Source of the DNA: Sneathiella aquimaris
GTDB taxonomy: Bacteria > Pseudomonadota > Alphaproteobacteria > Sneathiellales > Sneathiellaceae
NCBI RefSeq assembly: GCF_026409565.1
Contig: NZ_CP112881.1
Location: forward strand, 3,603,501-3,667,500
DNA length: 64,000 nucleotides
Direction: 5' to 3'
The notes below the pieces were generated by a model, which was given only the letters and a program-made list of their open reading frames with translations, was not told the origin of the DNA and did no database searches. Made by a program: the position numbers and the translations under genes. Positions 35,029 through 44,271 of the stretch are shown here, one piece after another (the first letter of the stretch is position 1; each line of letters opens with the position of its first letter).

Positions 35029-36201
35029 ATGAAGTTTGATATTGTTATTATAGGCGGTGGGGTTATCGGATCAGCGATTGCGTATTTTCTATCTGCTCAG
35101 GCCCCAGCTTCTGTTAAAATAGCCGTGATCGAAAAAGACCCGAGCTATCAGGAAGGCTCCACTGCACGCTCTGCCGGCGGTATTCGCCAGCAATTCTCCA
35201 CACCGGAAAATATTCGAATTTCGCAATTTGCGACCCAGTTTCTGCGTAATATCAACGACCATCTGAGGGTAAATGATGATCCTGTTGATGTGTCTTTTCA
35301 GGAAAAAGGGTACCTTTTTCTGGCACAGGATCATCAGATTCCAGTTCTGTATGGCAACCATCAGGTCCAAATCCGTGAAAATGTGCCTGTTCAACTGCTT
35401 GATCCGGAAGACCTTGCCCGCGCCTATCCGTGGATGACGGTATCCGATCTGGCCGGAGGGTCAATCAGCGCGGATGGGGAGGGCTGGCTTGATGCCTATG
35501 GTTTAAATCAGGCATTTCGAAAAAAGGCAATCTCTCAAGGGGTCCAGTATATCCGGGATACGGCGCAGGGTTTACTGCGTCAGGGCCAGAAGATTGACGC
35601 GGTGCTGCTTGAAAATACAGGGGCCGTTCACTGCGGAACCGTTGTAAACGCGGCAGGCCCTCATGCTGCCACAATTGCCGAATGGGCGGGCATATCCCTA
35701 AATGTGCGACCCAGGAAACGGTTCATCTATTCTTTTACCTGCCGAACAGTCATTGAAAACTGCCCCCTGACAATTGATCCAAGCGGCGTTTATTTCCGCC
35801 CGGAAGGGCATCAATTTATTACAGGCTGCTCACCCGCGCCGGAAAACGATCCTGATTGTCTGGATTTCAACATCGATTATGGCTGGTTTGAAGAACATAT
35901 CTGGCCCATTCTGGCACACCGGGTACCCGCGTTTGAAGCCATTAAACTGGAGAATGCCTGGGCCGGACATTATGCCTATAATATATTGGATCAAAATGCC
36001 GTCCTCGGCCGTCATCCTGACGTTCAGAATTTTATCTTTGCCAATGGCTTTTCCGGCCATGGGTTGCAACAGGCCCCCGCTGTAGGGCGCGCCCTCTCGG
36101 AACTTATTCTACAGGGCCAGTACCAAACGCTTAATCTTGACCGCTTTTCCTATCAACGTATGGTAGAAGAAAAACCGCTTTCCGAAATAAACGTCGTTTA
36201 A
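35029..36201 (+). CDS. FAD-dependent amino-acid/amine oxidoreductase (DAO family)
   Basis: 390 residues with a Rossmann motif DIVIIGGGVIGSAIAYFLS (4-22), the ENRSAG-like EGSTARSAGGIRQQFSTPENI (about 42-62) where FAD is held, VVNAAGPHAATIAEWAG and the C-terminal FIFANGFSGHGLQQAPAVGRALSELIL. The closest types are FOXRED1-like and sarcosine-oxidase/DadA-like flavoenzymes. Substrate is probably an N-methyl or D-amino acid; not determined. It divides the HIG1/ETF side (minus strand) from a plus-strand run; the tautomerase gene follows after 12 bases, suggesting a two-gene catabolic unit. Confidence 0.85.
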   Translation: MKFDIVIIGGGVIGSAIAYFLSAQAPASVKIAVIEKDPSYQEGSTARSAGGIRQQFSTPENIRISQFATQFLRNINDHLRVNDDPVDVSFQEKGYLFLAQDHQIPVLYGNHQVQIRENVPVQLLDPEDLARAYPWMTVSDLAGGSISADGEGWLDAYGLNQAFRKKAISQGVQYIRDTAQGLLRQGQKIDAVLLENTGAVHCGTVVNAAGPHAATIAEWAGISLNVRPRKRFIYSFTCRTVIENCPLTIDPSGVYFRPEGHQFITGCSPAPENDPDCLDFNIDYGWFEEHIWPILAHRVPAFEAIKLENAWAGHYAYNILDQNAVLGRHPDVQNFIFANGFSGHGLQQAPAVGRALSELILQGQYQTLNLDRFSYQRMVEEKPLSEINVV

Positions 36202-36213
36202 AGGATACCTTCA

Positions 36214-36408
36214 ATGCCCATGATCCGCGTTGAAATGTTTGCCGGCCGGTCCGCCGAACAGAAAAAGACATTGATAAAATCGCTCACTAAGGCAACATCA
36301 GAAGCAATCGGTGTTTCCGAAGCCAGCGTCGATGTTGTGATTACAGAGGTCGCAAAAGAAAACTGGGGATTAGGCGGCGAACCTGCCAGCGAAAAATTCC
36401 CGGACTGA
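36214..36408 (+). CDS. 4-oxalocrotonate tautomerase family protein
   Basis: 64 residues, starting Met-Pro, so that Pro becomes the N-terminal catalytic base after methionine removal. PMIRVEMFAGRSAEQKKTLIKSLTKATSEAIGV is the family pattern, with the conserved Arg after GRS. Typical members tautomerise enol/keto dicarboxylic acids in aromatic catabolism, but many small tautomerases have unknown substrates. It follows the FAD oxidoreductase gene by 12 bases and probably is translated from the same mRNA; it may act on the product of that enzyme (inference). Confidence 0.85.
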   Translation: MPMIRVEMFAGRSAEQKKTLIKSLTKATSEAIGVSEASVDVVITEVAKENWGLGGEPASEKFPD

Positions 36409-36439
36409 TGCTCCAAACCAGCAGGAACTTTTTGGGGAA

Positions 36440-37309
36440 ATGGGAAAAGAACTTTTAAACCTCATGCTCTCGATCGCGCGGCACTTTTCGAACCAAAACT
36501 GCCCGCGGATGGCAACGGCGCTCAGCTTTCAAACGCTTCTTGCCATTGCCCCGGTTGGTATTCTTGCGCTGTCGATGCTGACTTATGTGGATGCCTATTA
36601 CAGTTTCCAGGAAGACCTGATTTTTTTCCTGTTTGAAAATTTACTGCCTGGCGCCATTTCTCAAGTCCATGACTTTTTACAGGATCTGATCCTGAACGCG
36701 CAAAACCTGACTTATCTGGGTATCGCTGGTCTTTCCATCACCGCCTTTCTGCTGCTTTCGAGCATTGAAACCGTTTTTGCACAAATATGGCAGGTCAAAA
36801 CAACACGAAACGTCTTTAAACGTTTTCTGGCTTATATGCTGACTACGCTCCTTGGACCGATCGCCCTCTCAACAAGCCTGACCCTTGCCAAATGGATCGC
36901 AACCCTGACGCAGGAAGCAAGTGGTGTCGACTTTACCTATCTGGTTTCCTATTTTCGTTTTCTGGTGCCGTTCCTTGTCATTTTCTTTGCATTATTTTTG
37001 CTTTATCGATTGGTCCCCGCAAGCAAAGTCAAATGGCGCCATGCCGCCATCGGTGCGGCGATTGCGGCAGCCCTGTTCATTCTGGGAAAATATTTTTTCC
37101 GGCTCTATCTTGTTTATTTCCCAAGTTATGAAGTCATTTACGGGGCTTTGGCGATTTTGCCCTTATTCCTGATATGGCTGTATTTCAGCTGGGCAATTGT
37201 TCTGTTAGGGGCCAGTGTAACCGCCGTACTTGGCTTTAACTATACCGGAAAAATGACCAAAAAAGGCGAAGTGGTCGATGTAGACAAACTTCCCAAAGCC
37301 AATTCATGA
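36440..37309 (+). CDS. YihY/BrkB-family inner-membrane protein
   Basis: 289 residues with six membrane helices. The N-terminal SIARHFSNQNCPRMATALSFQTLLAIAPVGILALSML, and the later LFLLYRLVPASKVKWRHAAIGAAIAAALFILGKYFFRLYL...YGALAILPLFLIWLYFSWAIVLLGASVTA, are the family hallmarks. Bacterial members were once called ribonuclease BN and are now treated as membrane proteins of uncertain, perhaps transport, function. The next gene overlaps it by four bases (ATGA). Confidence 0.9.
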   Translation: MGKELLNLMLSIARHFSNQNCPRMATALSFQTLLAIAPVGILALSMLTYVDAYYSFQEDLIFFLFENLLPGAISQVHDFLQDLILNAQNLTYLGIAGLSITAFLLLSSIETVFAQIWQVKTTRNVFKRFLAYMLTTLLGPIALSTSLTLAKWIATLTQEASGVDFTYLVSYFRFLVPFLVIFFALFLLYRLVPASKVKWRHAAIGAAIAAALFILGKYFFRLYLVYFPSYEVIYGALAILPLFLIWLYFSWAIVLLGASVTAVLGFNYTGKMTKKGEVVDVDKLPKANS

Positions 37310-37860
37310 CCCATGCCGAAACCTTGCGAACCCTGATCCAGACAGACCCTCTTTGCATGACGGTCTTGAAAAATGCCCGACAATTGACCTTATTGGACTG
37401 GGCAATCGGCGCGGGCTTTATTCGAAACCGTGTTTGGGACCACCTTTATCACAAGGATCCCTGCCTTCCTGATGATATTGATTTTTTATATTTTGACGCG
37501 TCTGATGTTTCTCCTGCCGCCGATAAAACAATTGAAAAAAAGGCCCTGACACAGGCGCCTGATTTTCCGTGGTCCGTCAAAAATCAGGCTCGTATGCATC
37601 TTAAAAACAAAGACGCGCCCTACAGGAATACGGCAGACGCAATTGCCCACTGGCTGGAAACCCCAACCGCTATTGCTGTCCGGCTTGAAGCAGACGATCG
37701 CCTCACTATTATGGCGCCGTTTGGGTTGGAAGATCTGTTTTCGGGAACTGTCAGACCAACGCCTTCAGGACAAAAGAAAATGGATCAGTATTCAGCGCGC
37801 CTTAAGGGGAAAAACTGGCAGGCCCGTTGGCCGGACCTTACCATTATCAAAGCCGCCTGA
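37306..37860 (+). CDS. Nucleotidyltransferase family protein (NTP_transf_6 / DUF925 type)
   Basis: 184 residues. DWAIGAGFIRNRVWDHLYHKD (about 28-48) and DDIDFLYFD (about 52-60) give the nucleotidyltransferase core with two metal-binding Asp; WSVKNQARMHLKNKDAPYRNTADAIAHWLETPTAIAVRLE and the APFGLEDLFSGTVRPTP region are typical of the family. The nucleotide and acceptor are unknown. The start overlaps the BrkB-like gene by four bases, so the two are translationally coupled. Confidence 0.85.
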   Translation: MTHAETLRTLIQTDPLCMTVLKNARQLTLLDWAIGAGFIRNRVWDHLYHKDPCLPDDIDFLYFDASDVSPAADKTIEKKALTQAPDFPWSVKNQARMHLKNKDAPYRNTADAIAHWLETPTAIAVRLEADDRLTIMAPFGLEDLFSGTVRPTPSGQKKMDQYSARLKGKNWQARWPDLTIIKAA

Positions 37861-37890
37861 AGATCAGGCAGGAAAGATCTGCTTTGAAAA

Positions 37891-37926
37891 CTGGATATGG
37901 CCAACAGATCGGCCATATCCAGAAAC
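37891..37926 (-). terminator. Intrinsic terminator of the ccr-mcd transcript
   Basis: CTGGATATGGCC (37891-37902) and GGCCATATCCAG (37911-37922) form a perfect 12-bp stem, loop 8. On the minus strand the stem is followed by TTTTC, placing the terminator 10 bases after the mcd stop; the convergent nucleotidyltransferase gene may also use it. Confidence 0.8.
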
Positions 37927-37931
37927 AAGTA

Positions 37932-39611
37932 TCAGTTCGCACCTTCAAGAAGACGGCGCGCAATAACCTGGGCCTGAATTTCGCCAGCCCCTTCAAAAAT
38001 GTTCAGGATCCGGGCATCACAGAGAACCCGACTGATCGGATATTCCAATGCAAAACCATTCCCGCCGTGAACCTGCAAGGCGTTATCAGCCGCCTGCCAT
38101 GCGACACGCGCACCCAGAAGTTTTGCCATTCCGGCTTCCAGGTCACACCGCCGACCCTCGTCTTTCGCACGGGCCGACGCATAGGTTAATTGACGCGCCA
38201 TCATGATCTCAACAGCCATCCAGGCCAACTTACCGGCCACCCGGGGAAACTCAATAATCGGGCGGGAGAACTGAATACGGTCCAGCGAATAGCGAAGGCC
38301 AAGCTCCATGGCGTTCTGGGCAACCCCCAGCGCACGCGCGGCAGTTTGAATACGGGCGCTTTCGAACGTCTGCATCAACTGTTTAAAGCCATTACCTTCC
38401 TCTTCGCCCAGAAGATTTTCTGCCTTCACCTCGAAGTTATCGAAGCCAAGTTCATATTCCTTCATTCCGCGATATCCAAGGACTTCAATTTCGCCCCCGG
38501 TCATCCCTTCCGTTGGAAAGTCCTCGTCTTCGGTCATATGCTGTTTTTCAGCAAGGAACATGGACAATCCTTTATAACCGGGCTCATTGGGATTGGACCG
38601 CGCCAGCAACGTCATAACATCCGCACGGGCCGCGTGGGTGATCCAGGTTTTGTTACCGGTGATTTTATAGACATCCCCGTCTTTCACCGCCCGGGTTCTC
38701 AAAGACGCAAGATCAGACCCTGTATTCGGCTCGGTGAACACTGCCGTTGGCAAAATCTGACCGGTTGCGATCTGAGGCAGCCATTTGGATTTCTGTGCAT
38801 CTGTACCACCGGTCAGAATAAGTTCTGCCGCAATTTCAGAACGCGTACCCAAAGAACCCACACCGATGTAACCGCGGGACAATTCTTCCGACACCACACA
38901 CATGGACATTTTGCCAAGGCCCAGTCCGTCATATTCTTCAGGCACGGTTAGGCCGAAAACACCCAACTCGGACATCTGATCGACAACGCTGCGCGGAATA
39001 AGTTCATCTTTTAGATGCCATTCATGGGCGTAAGGAATAACCTCTTCATCAGCAAATCGACGGAATTGGTCCCGGATCATGGAATATGTCTCGTCCAGAC
39101 ATGGATTTCCGAAATGACCCGTATCCATCCCATCGGCGATCAAGCTTGCAATACGTTCCCGAACGGCAGGTGTATATCCCTCTGCCATTAAAGTCTTTAC
39201 CGCGGCGGTTTTGAACGCGTCCACATGCTCAGATGCAACCCCCAAATCAAGAGGGCGAATAATTTCACCCAGCGTCATTGGGATACCGCCTTCAAGCTGG
39301 TGAAGATATTCGGCAAAACCGGCCTGAAGCATCAACTGCTCCAATTCCCCAAGCTTGCCTTCCGCCTTGAGCGCGCGCGACCATTTCAAGGTTTCTTTCA
39401 ATGTTTCCACATAGGTAACAAGCCAGGCGAGACCATGGGTCGCATACTGGTTTTGTTCAACCAACTTGGCACTAATTCGGCCATTTTCTCCGCGGGTAAA
39501 AGAGGCGACAGACTGAATGGCTTGCTGTTTTAAAGTTTCAGCCGCATTCAAAGCCTGAGCGCACAGGTCATCCAACCCATCCAGAATGAGGGGCGTGTTC
39601 TGATCAGTCAT
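37932..39611 (-). CDS. mcd: (2S)-methylsuccinyl-CoA dehydrogenase
   Basis: 559 residues, longer than ordinary acyl-CoA dehydrogenases because of an N-terminal helical extension of about 150 residues, as in Mcd of Rhodobacter. The acyl-CoA dehydrogenase core follows: GVFGLTVPEEYDGLGLGKMSMCVVSEELSRG, AVFTEPNTGSDLASLRTRAVKDG, and the C-terminal FEGAGEIQAQVIARRLL with the catalytic Glu of the EGxxEIQ motif. It oxidises methylsuccinyl-CoA to mesaconyl-C1-CoA and delivers electrons to ETF. It follows ccr by 58 bases on the same strand, which supports the assignment over a general acyl-CoA dehydrogenase. Confidence 0.93.
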   Translation of the reverse strand: MTDQNTPLILDGLDDLCAQALNAAETLKQQAIQSVASFTRGENGRISAKLVEQNQYATHGLAWLVTYVETLKETLKWSRALKAEGKLGELEQLMLQAGFAEYLHQLEGGIPMTLGEIIRPLDLGVASEHVDAFKTAAVKTLMAEGYTPAVRERIASLIADGMDTGHFGNPCLDETYSMIRDQFRRFADEEVIPYAHEWHLKDELIPRSVVDQMSELGVFGLTVPEEYDGLGLGKMSMCVVSEELSRGYIGVGSLGTRSEIAAELILTGGTDAQKSKWLPQIATGQILPTAVFTEPNTGSDLASLRTRAVKDGDVYKITGNKTWITHAARADVMTLLARSNPNEPGYKGLSMFLAEKQHMTEDEDFPTEGMTGGEIEVLGYRGMKEYELGFDNFEVKAENLLGEEEGNGFKQLMQTFESARIQTAARALGVAQNAMELGLRYSLDRIQFSRPIIEFPRVAGKLAWMAVEIMMARQLTYASARAKDEGRRCDLEAGMAKLLGARVAWQAADNALQVHGGNGFALEYPISRVLCDARILNIFEGAGEIQAQVIARRLLEGAN

Positions 39612-39669
39612 AATATTCCAGTTACTGTTTTTCTTATTGTTTCATCTACCAAGAGAAACTGGAACGCCC

Positions 39670-40977
39670 TTAGGCGTTCCCTGCTTCGATTGCATCCTCA
39701 ATGGTCCGCATTCCAGGATACTTGGCAGATACCAGAACAGCCATGTTACCCGGTTTATGCTCGTTCTTCATCATTTTTGTATGTGCCCGCGGAATATCCT
39801 CCCATGCAAAAACTTCAGACATACAAGGATCGATACGCCGCTCGATAACCATGTTGTTGGCTTGTGCTGCCTGTTTCAGGTTCGCAAAGTGGCTACCCTG
39901 AATACGTTTCTGACGCATCCAGACAAAACGAGCATCCATTGTCAGATTGAAACCGGTTGTGCCTGCACAGAAGACAACCATGCCGCCCCGCTTCACAACA
40001 TTACAGGATACTGGGAAGGTTTTCTCGCCGGGATGCTCAAAAACAAAATCAACATCGTTGCCTTTGCCTGTAATTTCCCAAATGGCTTTACCGAATTCAC
40101 GGGTCTTTTTCATATAAGCGCCGAAACCGTCACCGTTCACTTCTGGAAGCTGCCCCCAGCAATCAAAATCATTCCGGTTAATAACGCCCTTGGCCCCCAA
40201 TGACATCACAAAGTCCCGCTTTGATTCGTCTGAAATAACACCGATTGCGTTTGCCCCTGCTGCGGCACAAATCTGAATAGCCATGGATCCAAGGCCGCCG
40301 GAGGCTCCCCAAACCAGAACATTATGACCAGGACGCAGGATGTGAGGCCGATGACCAAACAGCATCCGATAGGCCGTCGCCAATGTCAGTGTGTAACAGG
40401 CGCTTTCTTCCCATGTCAGATGCTTTGGACGTGGCATTAACTGCCGGTCCTGTACGCGAGCGAACTGGGCGAAAGACCCATCCGGCGTTTCATAACCCCA
40501 GATCCGCTGGCTAGGTGAGAACATCGGATCGCCGCCGTTACATTCTTCGTCGTCACCATCATCCTGATTACAATGGACAACAACCTCATCACCGATCTTG
40601 AACCGGGTTACCTTGCTGCCAACCGCATAGACGACACCAGACGCATCAGAGCCGGCAATATGGTATGGCTGTTTGTGAACGTCAAAAACAGAGATCGGCT
40701 CGCCGAGCGCGGCCCAGACACCGTTATAGTTGACCCCTGCCGCCATCACGAGGACCAGCACATCATGGCTGTCCAGTTCCGGCGTATCCACGACTTCTTC
40801 CAACATGGCGTCTTCAGGCTCGCCGTGACGATCCCGGCGAATAGCCCAGGCATACATTTTTGATGGTACATGTCCCAGCGGTGGAATTTCACCGACTTCA
40901 TAAAGATCTTTCAACGGAGCCTCCGCATTTTTTTCGGAAGGTGAACTTGTTTTGGCAACTTCTTTAGCAGACATCAC
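39670..40977 (-). CDS. ccrA: Crotonyl-CoA carboxylase/reductase
   Basis: 435 residues, the standard Ccr length. The GVNYNGVWAALGEP segment near residue 85, WEESACYTL (Glu of the CO2-binding pocket) and QGSHFANLKQA (His) are the residues known to hold CO2 in Ccr; NADPH binding is at VWGASGGLGSMAIQI. It reductively carboxylates crotonyl-CoA to (2S)-ethylmalonyl-CoA, the key step of the ethylmalonyl-CoA pathway. It is first in the ccr-mcd unit and divergent from ecm. RBS: TTGAGGATAAG-like purine stretch before the start. Confidence 0.97.
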   Translation of the reverse strand: MMSAKEVAKTSSPSEKNAEAPLKDLYEVGEIPPLGHVPSKMYAWAIRRDRHGEPEDAMLEEVVDTPELDSHDVLVLVMAAGVNYNGVWAALGEPISVFDVHKQPYHIAGSDASGVVYAVGSKVTRFKIGDEVVVHCNQDDGDDEECNGGDPMFSPSQRIWGYETPDGSFAQFARVQDRQLMPRPKHLTWEESACYTLTLATAYRMLFGHRPHILRPGHNVLVWGASGGLGSMAIQICAAAGANAIGVISDESKRDFVMSLGAKGVINRNDFDCWGQLPEVNGDGFGAYMKKTREFGKAIWEITGKGNDVDFVFEHPGEKTFPVSCNVVKRGGMVVFCAGTTGFNLTMDARFVWMRQKRIQGSHFANLKQAAQANNMVIERRIDPCMSEVFAWEDIPRAHTKMMKNEHKPGNMAVLVSAKYPGMRTIEDAIEAGNA

Positions 40978-41135
40978 AACTTATCCTCAAACTAGTGTCA
41001 GCGCGCATAAGCGGTCCCAACTTTACGTCTTCGACGAAAACAATTCCGCAGCGCATCATTTTTTTTCTCGCCAGATCTGCCTCCAGCGTCAATAATGGGG
41101 ATGATTACTGACCTTAAGCGCGTTAGCAAGTTTTT

Positions 41136-41150
41136 TTTGCACTGCAAAAC
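41136..41150. promoter_or_regulatory. Perfect palindrome in the ccr-ecm divergent promoter region
   Basis: TTTTGCA-C-TGCAAAA, a perfect 7-1-7 dyad, lies in the 249-base gap between ccr and ecm (40978-41226), 77 bases before the ecm start and about 160 before that of ccr. TGC/GCA half-sites are reminiscent of sites reported for PhaR or RamB-type acyl-CoA regulators, but I cannot assign the protein. Confidence 0.55.
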
Positions 41151-41226
41151 AAAGTTATGTTATTGCTTATGGAGCACCAAAAAAGAAACAAGCGTCCATT
41201 TTATTGAGTGAAGACGAAAGAATATT

Positions 41227-43242
41227 ATGAGCGAAACTACGCCTACACCCTCGGGAAACGCTCCGGAAGCCAAAAAAGACCGGCCCTGGCTCTTTAGAAC
41301 CTATTCAGGTCACTCCTCGGCCGAAGCCTCCAATGAGTTATATAAAACAAATCTCGGCAAAGGCCAGACAGGTCTTTCTGTCGCGTTCGATTTGCCCACC
41401 CAAACCGGATATGATTCGGATCATATCCTGGCAAAAGGAGAAGTAGGCAAGGTCGGCGTCCCCATCTGTCATTTGGGAGATATGCGCACCCTGTTTGACG
41501 GAATCCCGCTCGAGAAAATGAACACGTCCATGACCATTAACGCCACTTCTGCTTGGTTATTGGCGCTTTATGTTGCCGTTGCTGAAGAACAGGGTGCGGA
41601 CAGAAGTGCCCTGCAGGGGACCGTTCAAAACGACATTATTAAAGAATATCTGTCCCGCGGGACCTATATTTTTCCGCCTGCGCCCAGTATGAAACTGATC
41701 ACCGATGTTGTCAGTTTCACCTATCAGGATATGCCAAAATGGAACCCGACAAATGTCTGTTCCTATCATTTGCAGGAAGCCGGAGCGACACCGGTTCAGG
41801 AACTCTCCTTCGCACTTGCAACAGCGATTTCGGTTCTCGATGCTGTCCGTGATTCAGGACAGATCAGCGCCGCCGATTTTCCGGCGGCAACGGGTCGGAT
41901 CAGTTTTTTTGTAAATGCCGGAATTCGGTTCATTACCGAAATGTGTAAAATGCGCGCGTTCGTTGATCTGTGGGATGAAATCCTGCTCGAACGCTATAAT
42001 GTGGAAAATGAAAAATTTCGCCGGTTCCGCTACGGCGTTCAGGTGAATTCACTGGGTCTGACTGAACAGCAGCCCGAAAATAACGTTTATCGCATCCTTC
42101 TGGAAATGCTCGCGGTTGTCTTGTCCAAAAAAGCACGGGCCCGCGCCGTTCAGTTGCCTGCCTGGAACGAAGCCCTTGGATTACCCAGACCCTGGGACCA
42201 GCAATGGTCTCTTCGCCTGCAGCAGATTGTTGCTTTTGAAACAGACCTTCTGGAATATGGCGACATCTTTGAGGGCTCTGTTGAAATCGACAAAAAGGTT
42301 GAGGCCTTGAAAGCGGAAACACGCGAAGAACTTGCGCGGATCGAAAAGATGGGCGGCGCCGTCAGTGCGGTGGAATCAGGATATCTAAAAGAATCACTGG
42401 TGCAGTCCAACACCAACCGCGTTCAGTCGGTTATTTCAGGTGACATCCCGGTAATCGGCGTAAACAAATTTACGGAAAGCACCCCTTCTCCCCTTACGCA
42501 GGAAGGGGACGGCGGCATCATGACAGTCGATCCGAAAGTAGAAGCCGAACAGATCGCCCGCTTGCAGGAATGGAAGGCAAAACGCAATCAGGCTGAAGTC
42601 GACGACGCCCTGAGAGCGCTCAAAAATGCTGCGGTAAACGGCGACAATATTATGCCCGTCTCGATTGACGCGGCAAAAGCAGGCGTTACAACCGGCGAAT
42701 GGTCTGAGGCGTTACGATCAATTTATGGCGAATATCGGGCACCAACGGGTGTAAGCGGTGCTATTTCAAATGCGGCAGGGGATGCCATTGACGCTGTGCG
42801 CGCTGAAGTGTCCAAGGCAGCCGAAAAATTAGGCCGCCCCTTGAAAATTCTGGTCGGCAAACCGGGTTTGGATGGGCATTCAAATGGCGCCGAACAGATT
42901 GCGGTTGCCGCGCGAGATAGCGGCATGGAAGTGGTCTATGAAGGCATTCGTCTGACCCCGGAACAAATTGTCAACGCCGCGCTTGAAGAATCGGTTCATC
43001 TTGTAGGCCTGTCCATCTTGTCCGGTTCCCATATTTCACTGGCCTGCGATGTGGTGGAACGCCTGAAAGAAGCTGGTTTGTCGAACCTGCCGGTTGTCGT
43101 GGGCGGTATCATTCCACCCGAAGACGCCGCAGAATTAAAGTCTCGAGGCGTTGCTGCGGTCTATACCCCAAAAGACTTTGATATGCTGGGCATCATGTCA
43201 GACATGGTTGGTATCATTCTGTCCCATGACGAAGCCGCATAA
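41227..43242 (+). CDS. ecm: Ethylmalonyl-CoA mutase (adenosylcobalamin-dependent)
   Basis: 671 residues. The N-terminal part is the TIM-barrel acyl-CoA mutase core (PWLFRTYSGHSSAEASNELYKTNLGKGQTGLSVAFDLPTQTGYDSDH..., CSYHLQEAGATPVQELSFALATAI). The C-terminal part (about 535-665) is the B12-binding domain with GLDGHSNGAEQIA as DxHxxG, LSILSGSH and VVVGGIIP. It converts (2R)-ethylmalonyl-CoA to (2S)-methylsuccinyl-CoA. Assignment to Ecm rather than methylmalonyl-CoA mutase rests on the one-chain architecture of the MeaA/Ecm type and on ccr and mcd being next door. It is divergent from ccr and ends at a terminator beside gluQRS. Confidence 0.95.
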   Translation: MSETTPTPSGNAPEAKKDRPWLFRTYSGHSSAEASNELYKTNLGKGQTGLSVAFDLPTQTGYDSDHILAKGEVGKVGVPICHLGDMRTLFDGIPLEKMNTSMTINATSAWLLALYVAVAEEQGADRSALQGTVQNDIIKEYLSRGTYIFPPAPSMKLITDVVSFTYQDMPKWNPTNVCSYHLQEAGATPVQELSFALATAISVLDAVRDSGQISAADFPAATGRISFFVNAGIRFITEMCKMRAFVDLWDEILLERYNVENEKFRRFRYGVQVNSLGLTEQQPENNVYRILLEMLAVVLSKKARARAVQLPAWNEALGLPRPWDQQWSLRLQQIVAFETDLLEYGDIFEGSVEIDKKVEALKAETREELARIEKMGGAVSAVESGYLKESLVQSNTNRVQSVISGDIPVIGVNKFTESTPSPLTQEGDGGIMTVDPKVEAEQIARLQEWKAKRNQAEVDDALRALKNAAVNGDNIMPVSIDAAKAGVTTGEWSEALRSIYGEYRAPTGVSGAISNAAGDAIDAVRAEVSKAAEKLGRPLKILVGKPGLDGHSNGAEQIAVAARDSGMEVVYEGIRLTPEQIVNAALEESVHLVGLSILSGSHISLACDVVERLKEAGLSNLPVVVGGIIPPEDAAELKSRGVAAVYTPKDFDMLGIMSDMVGIILSHDEAA

Positions 43243-43264
43243 AAACGGTCAAAAAAGGCATAAT

Positions 43265-43298
43265 CGGACCGGCTCTGAAAGGTCGGTCCGTTATTTGT
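43265..43298. terminator. Terminator between ecm and gluQRS
   Basis: CGGACCG (43265-43271) pairs with CGGTCCG (43284-43290) around a 12-base loop, followed by TTATTTGTT on the plus strand. It fits ecm; the convergent gluQRS gene ends at 43291. Confidence 0.65.
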
Positions 43299-44142
43299 TA
43301 TTAAAGCCCGCCAATTTTCGAACTTCTTCCGGCGAATAGCCATTTTCTCGCATGGCACGAATGGTGGCATCCTTATCCCGCTTGGAAAGCCTGCGTCCCT
43401 TCATATCAGACACCAAGCCATGATGCAGATAGTCAGGGGTCGGCAATTCGAGGAGATGCTGCAACAAGCGGTGAAGATGAGTGGCTTCAAATAGGTCCTG
43501 ACCCCGAACAACCAAAGTCACCCCTTGCAAGGCGTCATCCAGCGTAACGGCAAGATGATAACTGGTTGGCGTTTCTTTGCGGGCAAGCACCACATCCCCG
43601 AATTTTTCTGGCTGGCATTCAATGACCCCTTTGTCAATTTCCCGGAAGGTCAGGTGACGGGCGCCCGGCTCGTCCAATGCTTTTTGCATATCCAGTCGCA
43701 GCGCGTAAGGTTTTTCCTCGGCGAAATGCGCCTGCTGTTCAGCCTCTGACAAGCTTTTGCAGGTCTGTGGATAAATCGGCCCGTCCGGACCATGCGGTGC
43801 AGAATCGCTTTGCGCGATTTCCGCTGCGATTTCCTTTCGCGTGCAAAAACAGGGGTAAATCAACCCTCTTTCATGCAACCTTTCCAAAACGGCTGCATAA
43901 TCCTCCATATGATCGCTTTGCCTGCGGACCGGTTCTTCCCAGTCTAACCCTAGCCATTTAAGGTCTTCCAGAAGGGCGGTTTCGAATTCATGGCGGCATC
44001 GAACCCTGTCGATATCCTCAATCCTGAGTAAAAAATGACCCTCTGTCTCAACGGCTTTCTGATAGGCCAAAGACGCCGAATAGGCGTGTCCAATATGCAG
44101 ATATCCGGAAGGGCTGGGCGCAAATCGAGTGACTGTTTTCAT
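43291..44142 (-). CDS. gluQ: Glutamyl-queuosine tRNA(Asp) synthetase
   Basis: 283 residues, a truncated GluRS-like enzyme. RFAPSPSGYLHIGHAYSA carries the HIGH motif (16-19), ISKGRRLSKRDKD-type KMSKS variant near residue 255 (GRRLSKRDKDATIRAM), and the zinc ligands appear in YPCFCTRKEI and IYPQTC. No anticodon-binding domain follows, which separates it from full glutamyl-tRNA synthetase. It attaches glutamate to the queuosine base of tRNA-Asp. It is transcribed opposite to ecm, and the S41 protease gene starts on the other strand. Confidence 0.95.
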   Translation of the reverse strand: MKTVTRFAPSPSGYLHIGHAYSASLAYQKAVETEGHFLLRIEDIDRVRCRHEFETALLEDLKWLGLDWEEPVRRQSDHMEDYAAVLERLHERGLIYPCFCTRKEIAAEIAQSDSAPHGPDGPIYPQTCKSLSEAEQQAHFAEEKPYALRLDMQKALDEPGARHLTFREIDKGVIECQPEKFGDVVLARKETPTSYHLAVTLDDALQGVTLVVRGQDLFEATHLHRLLQHLLELPTPDYLHHGLVSDMKGRRLSKRDKDATIRAMRENGYSPEEVRKLAGFNNK

Positions 44143-44271
44143 GGGCTTAACTTACGGTAAGAATTAGAAATTAACAGAAAAAATCGCGTTTGGCAGGTTG
44201 TTTTCCTTGCCACTGGGCCTGGCAGTGATTAGCTTAGTTTAACGAATTGTTAATAATGTAAACTGTGATTG

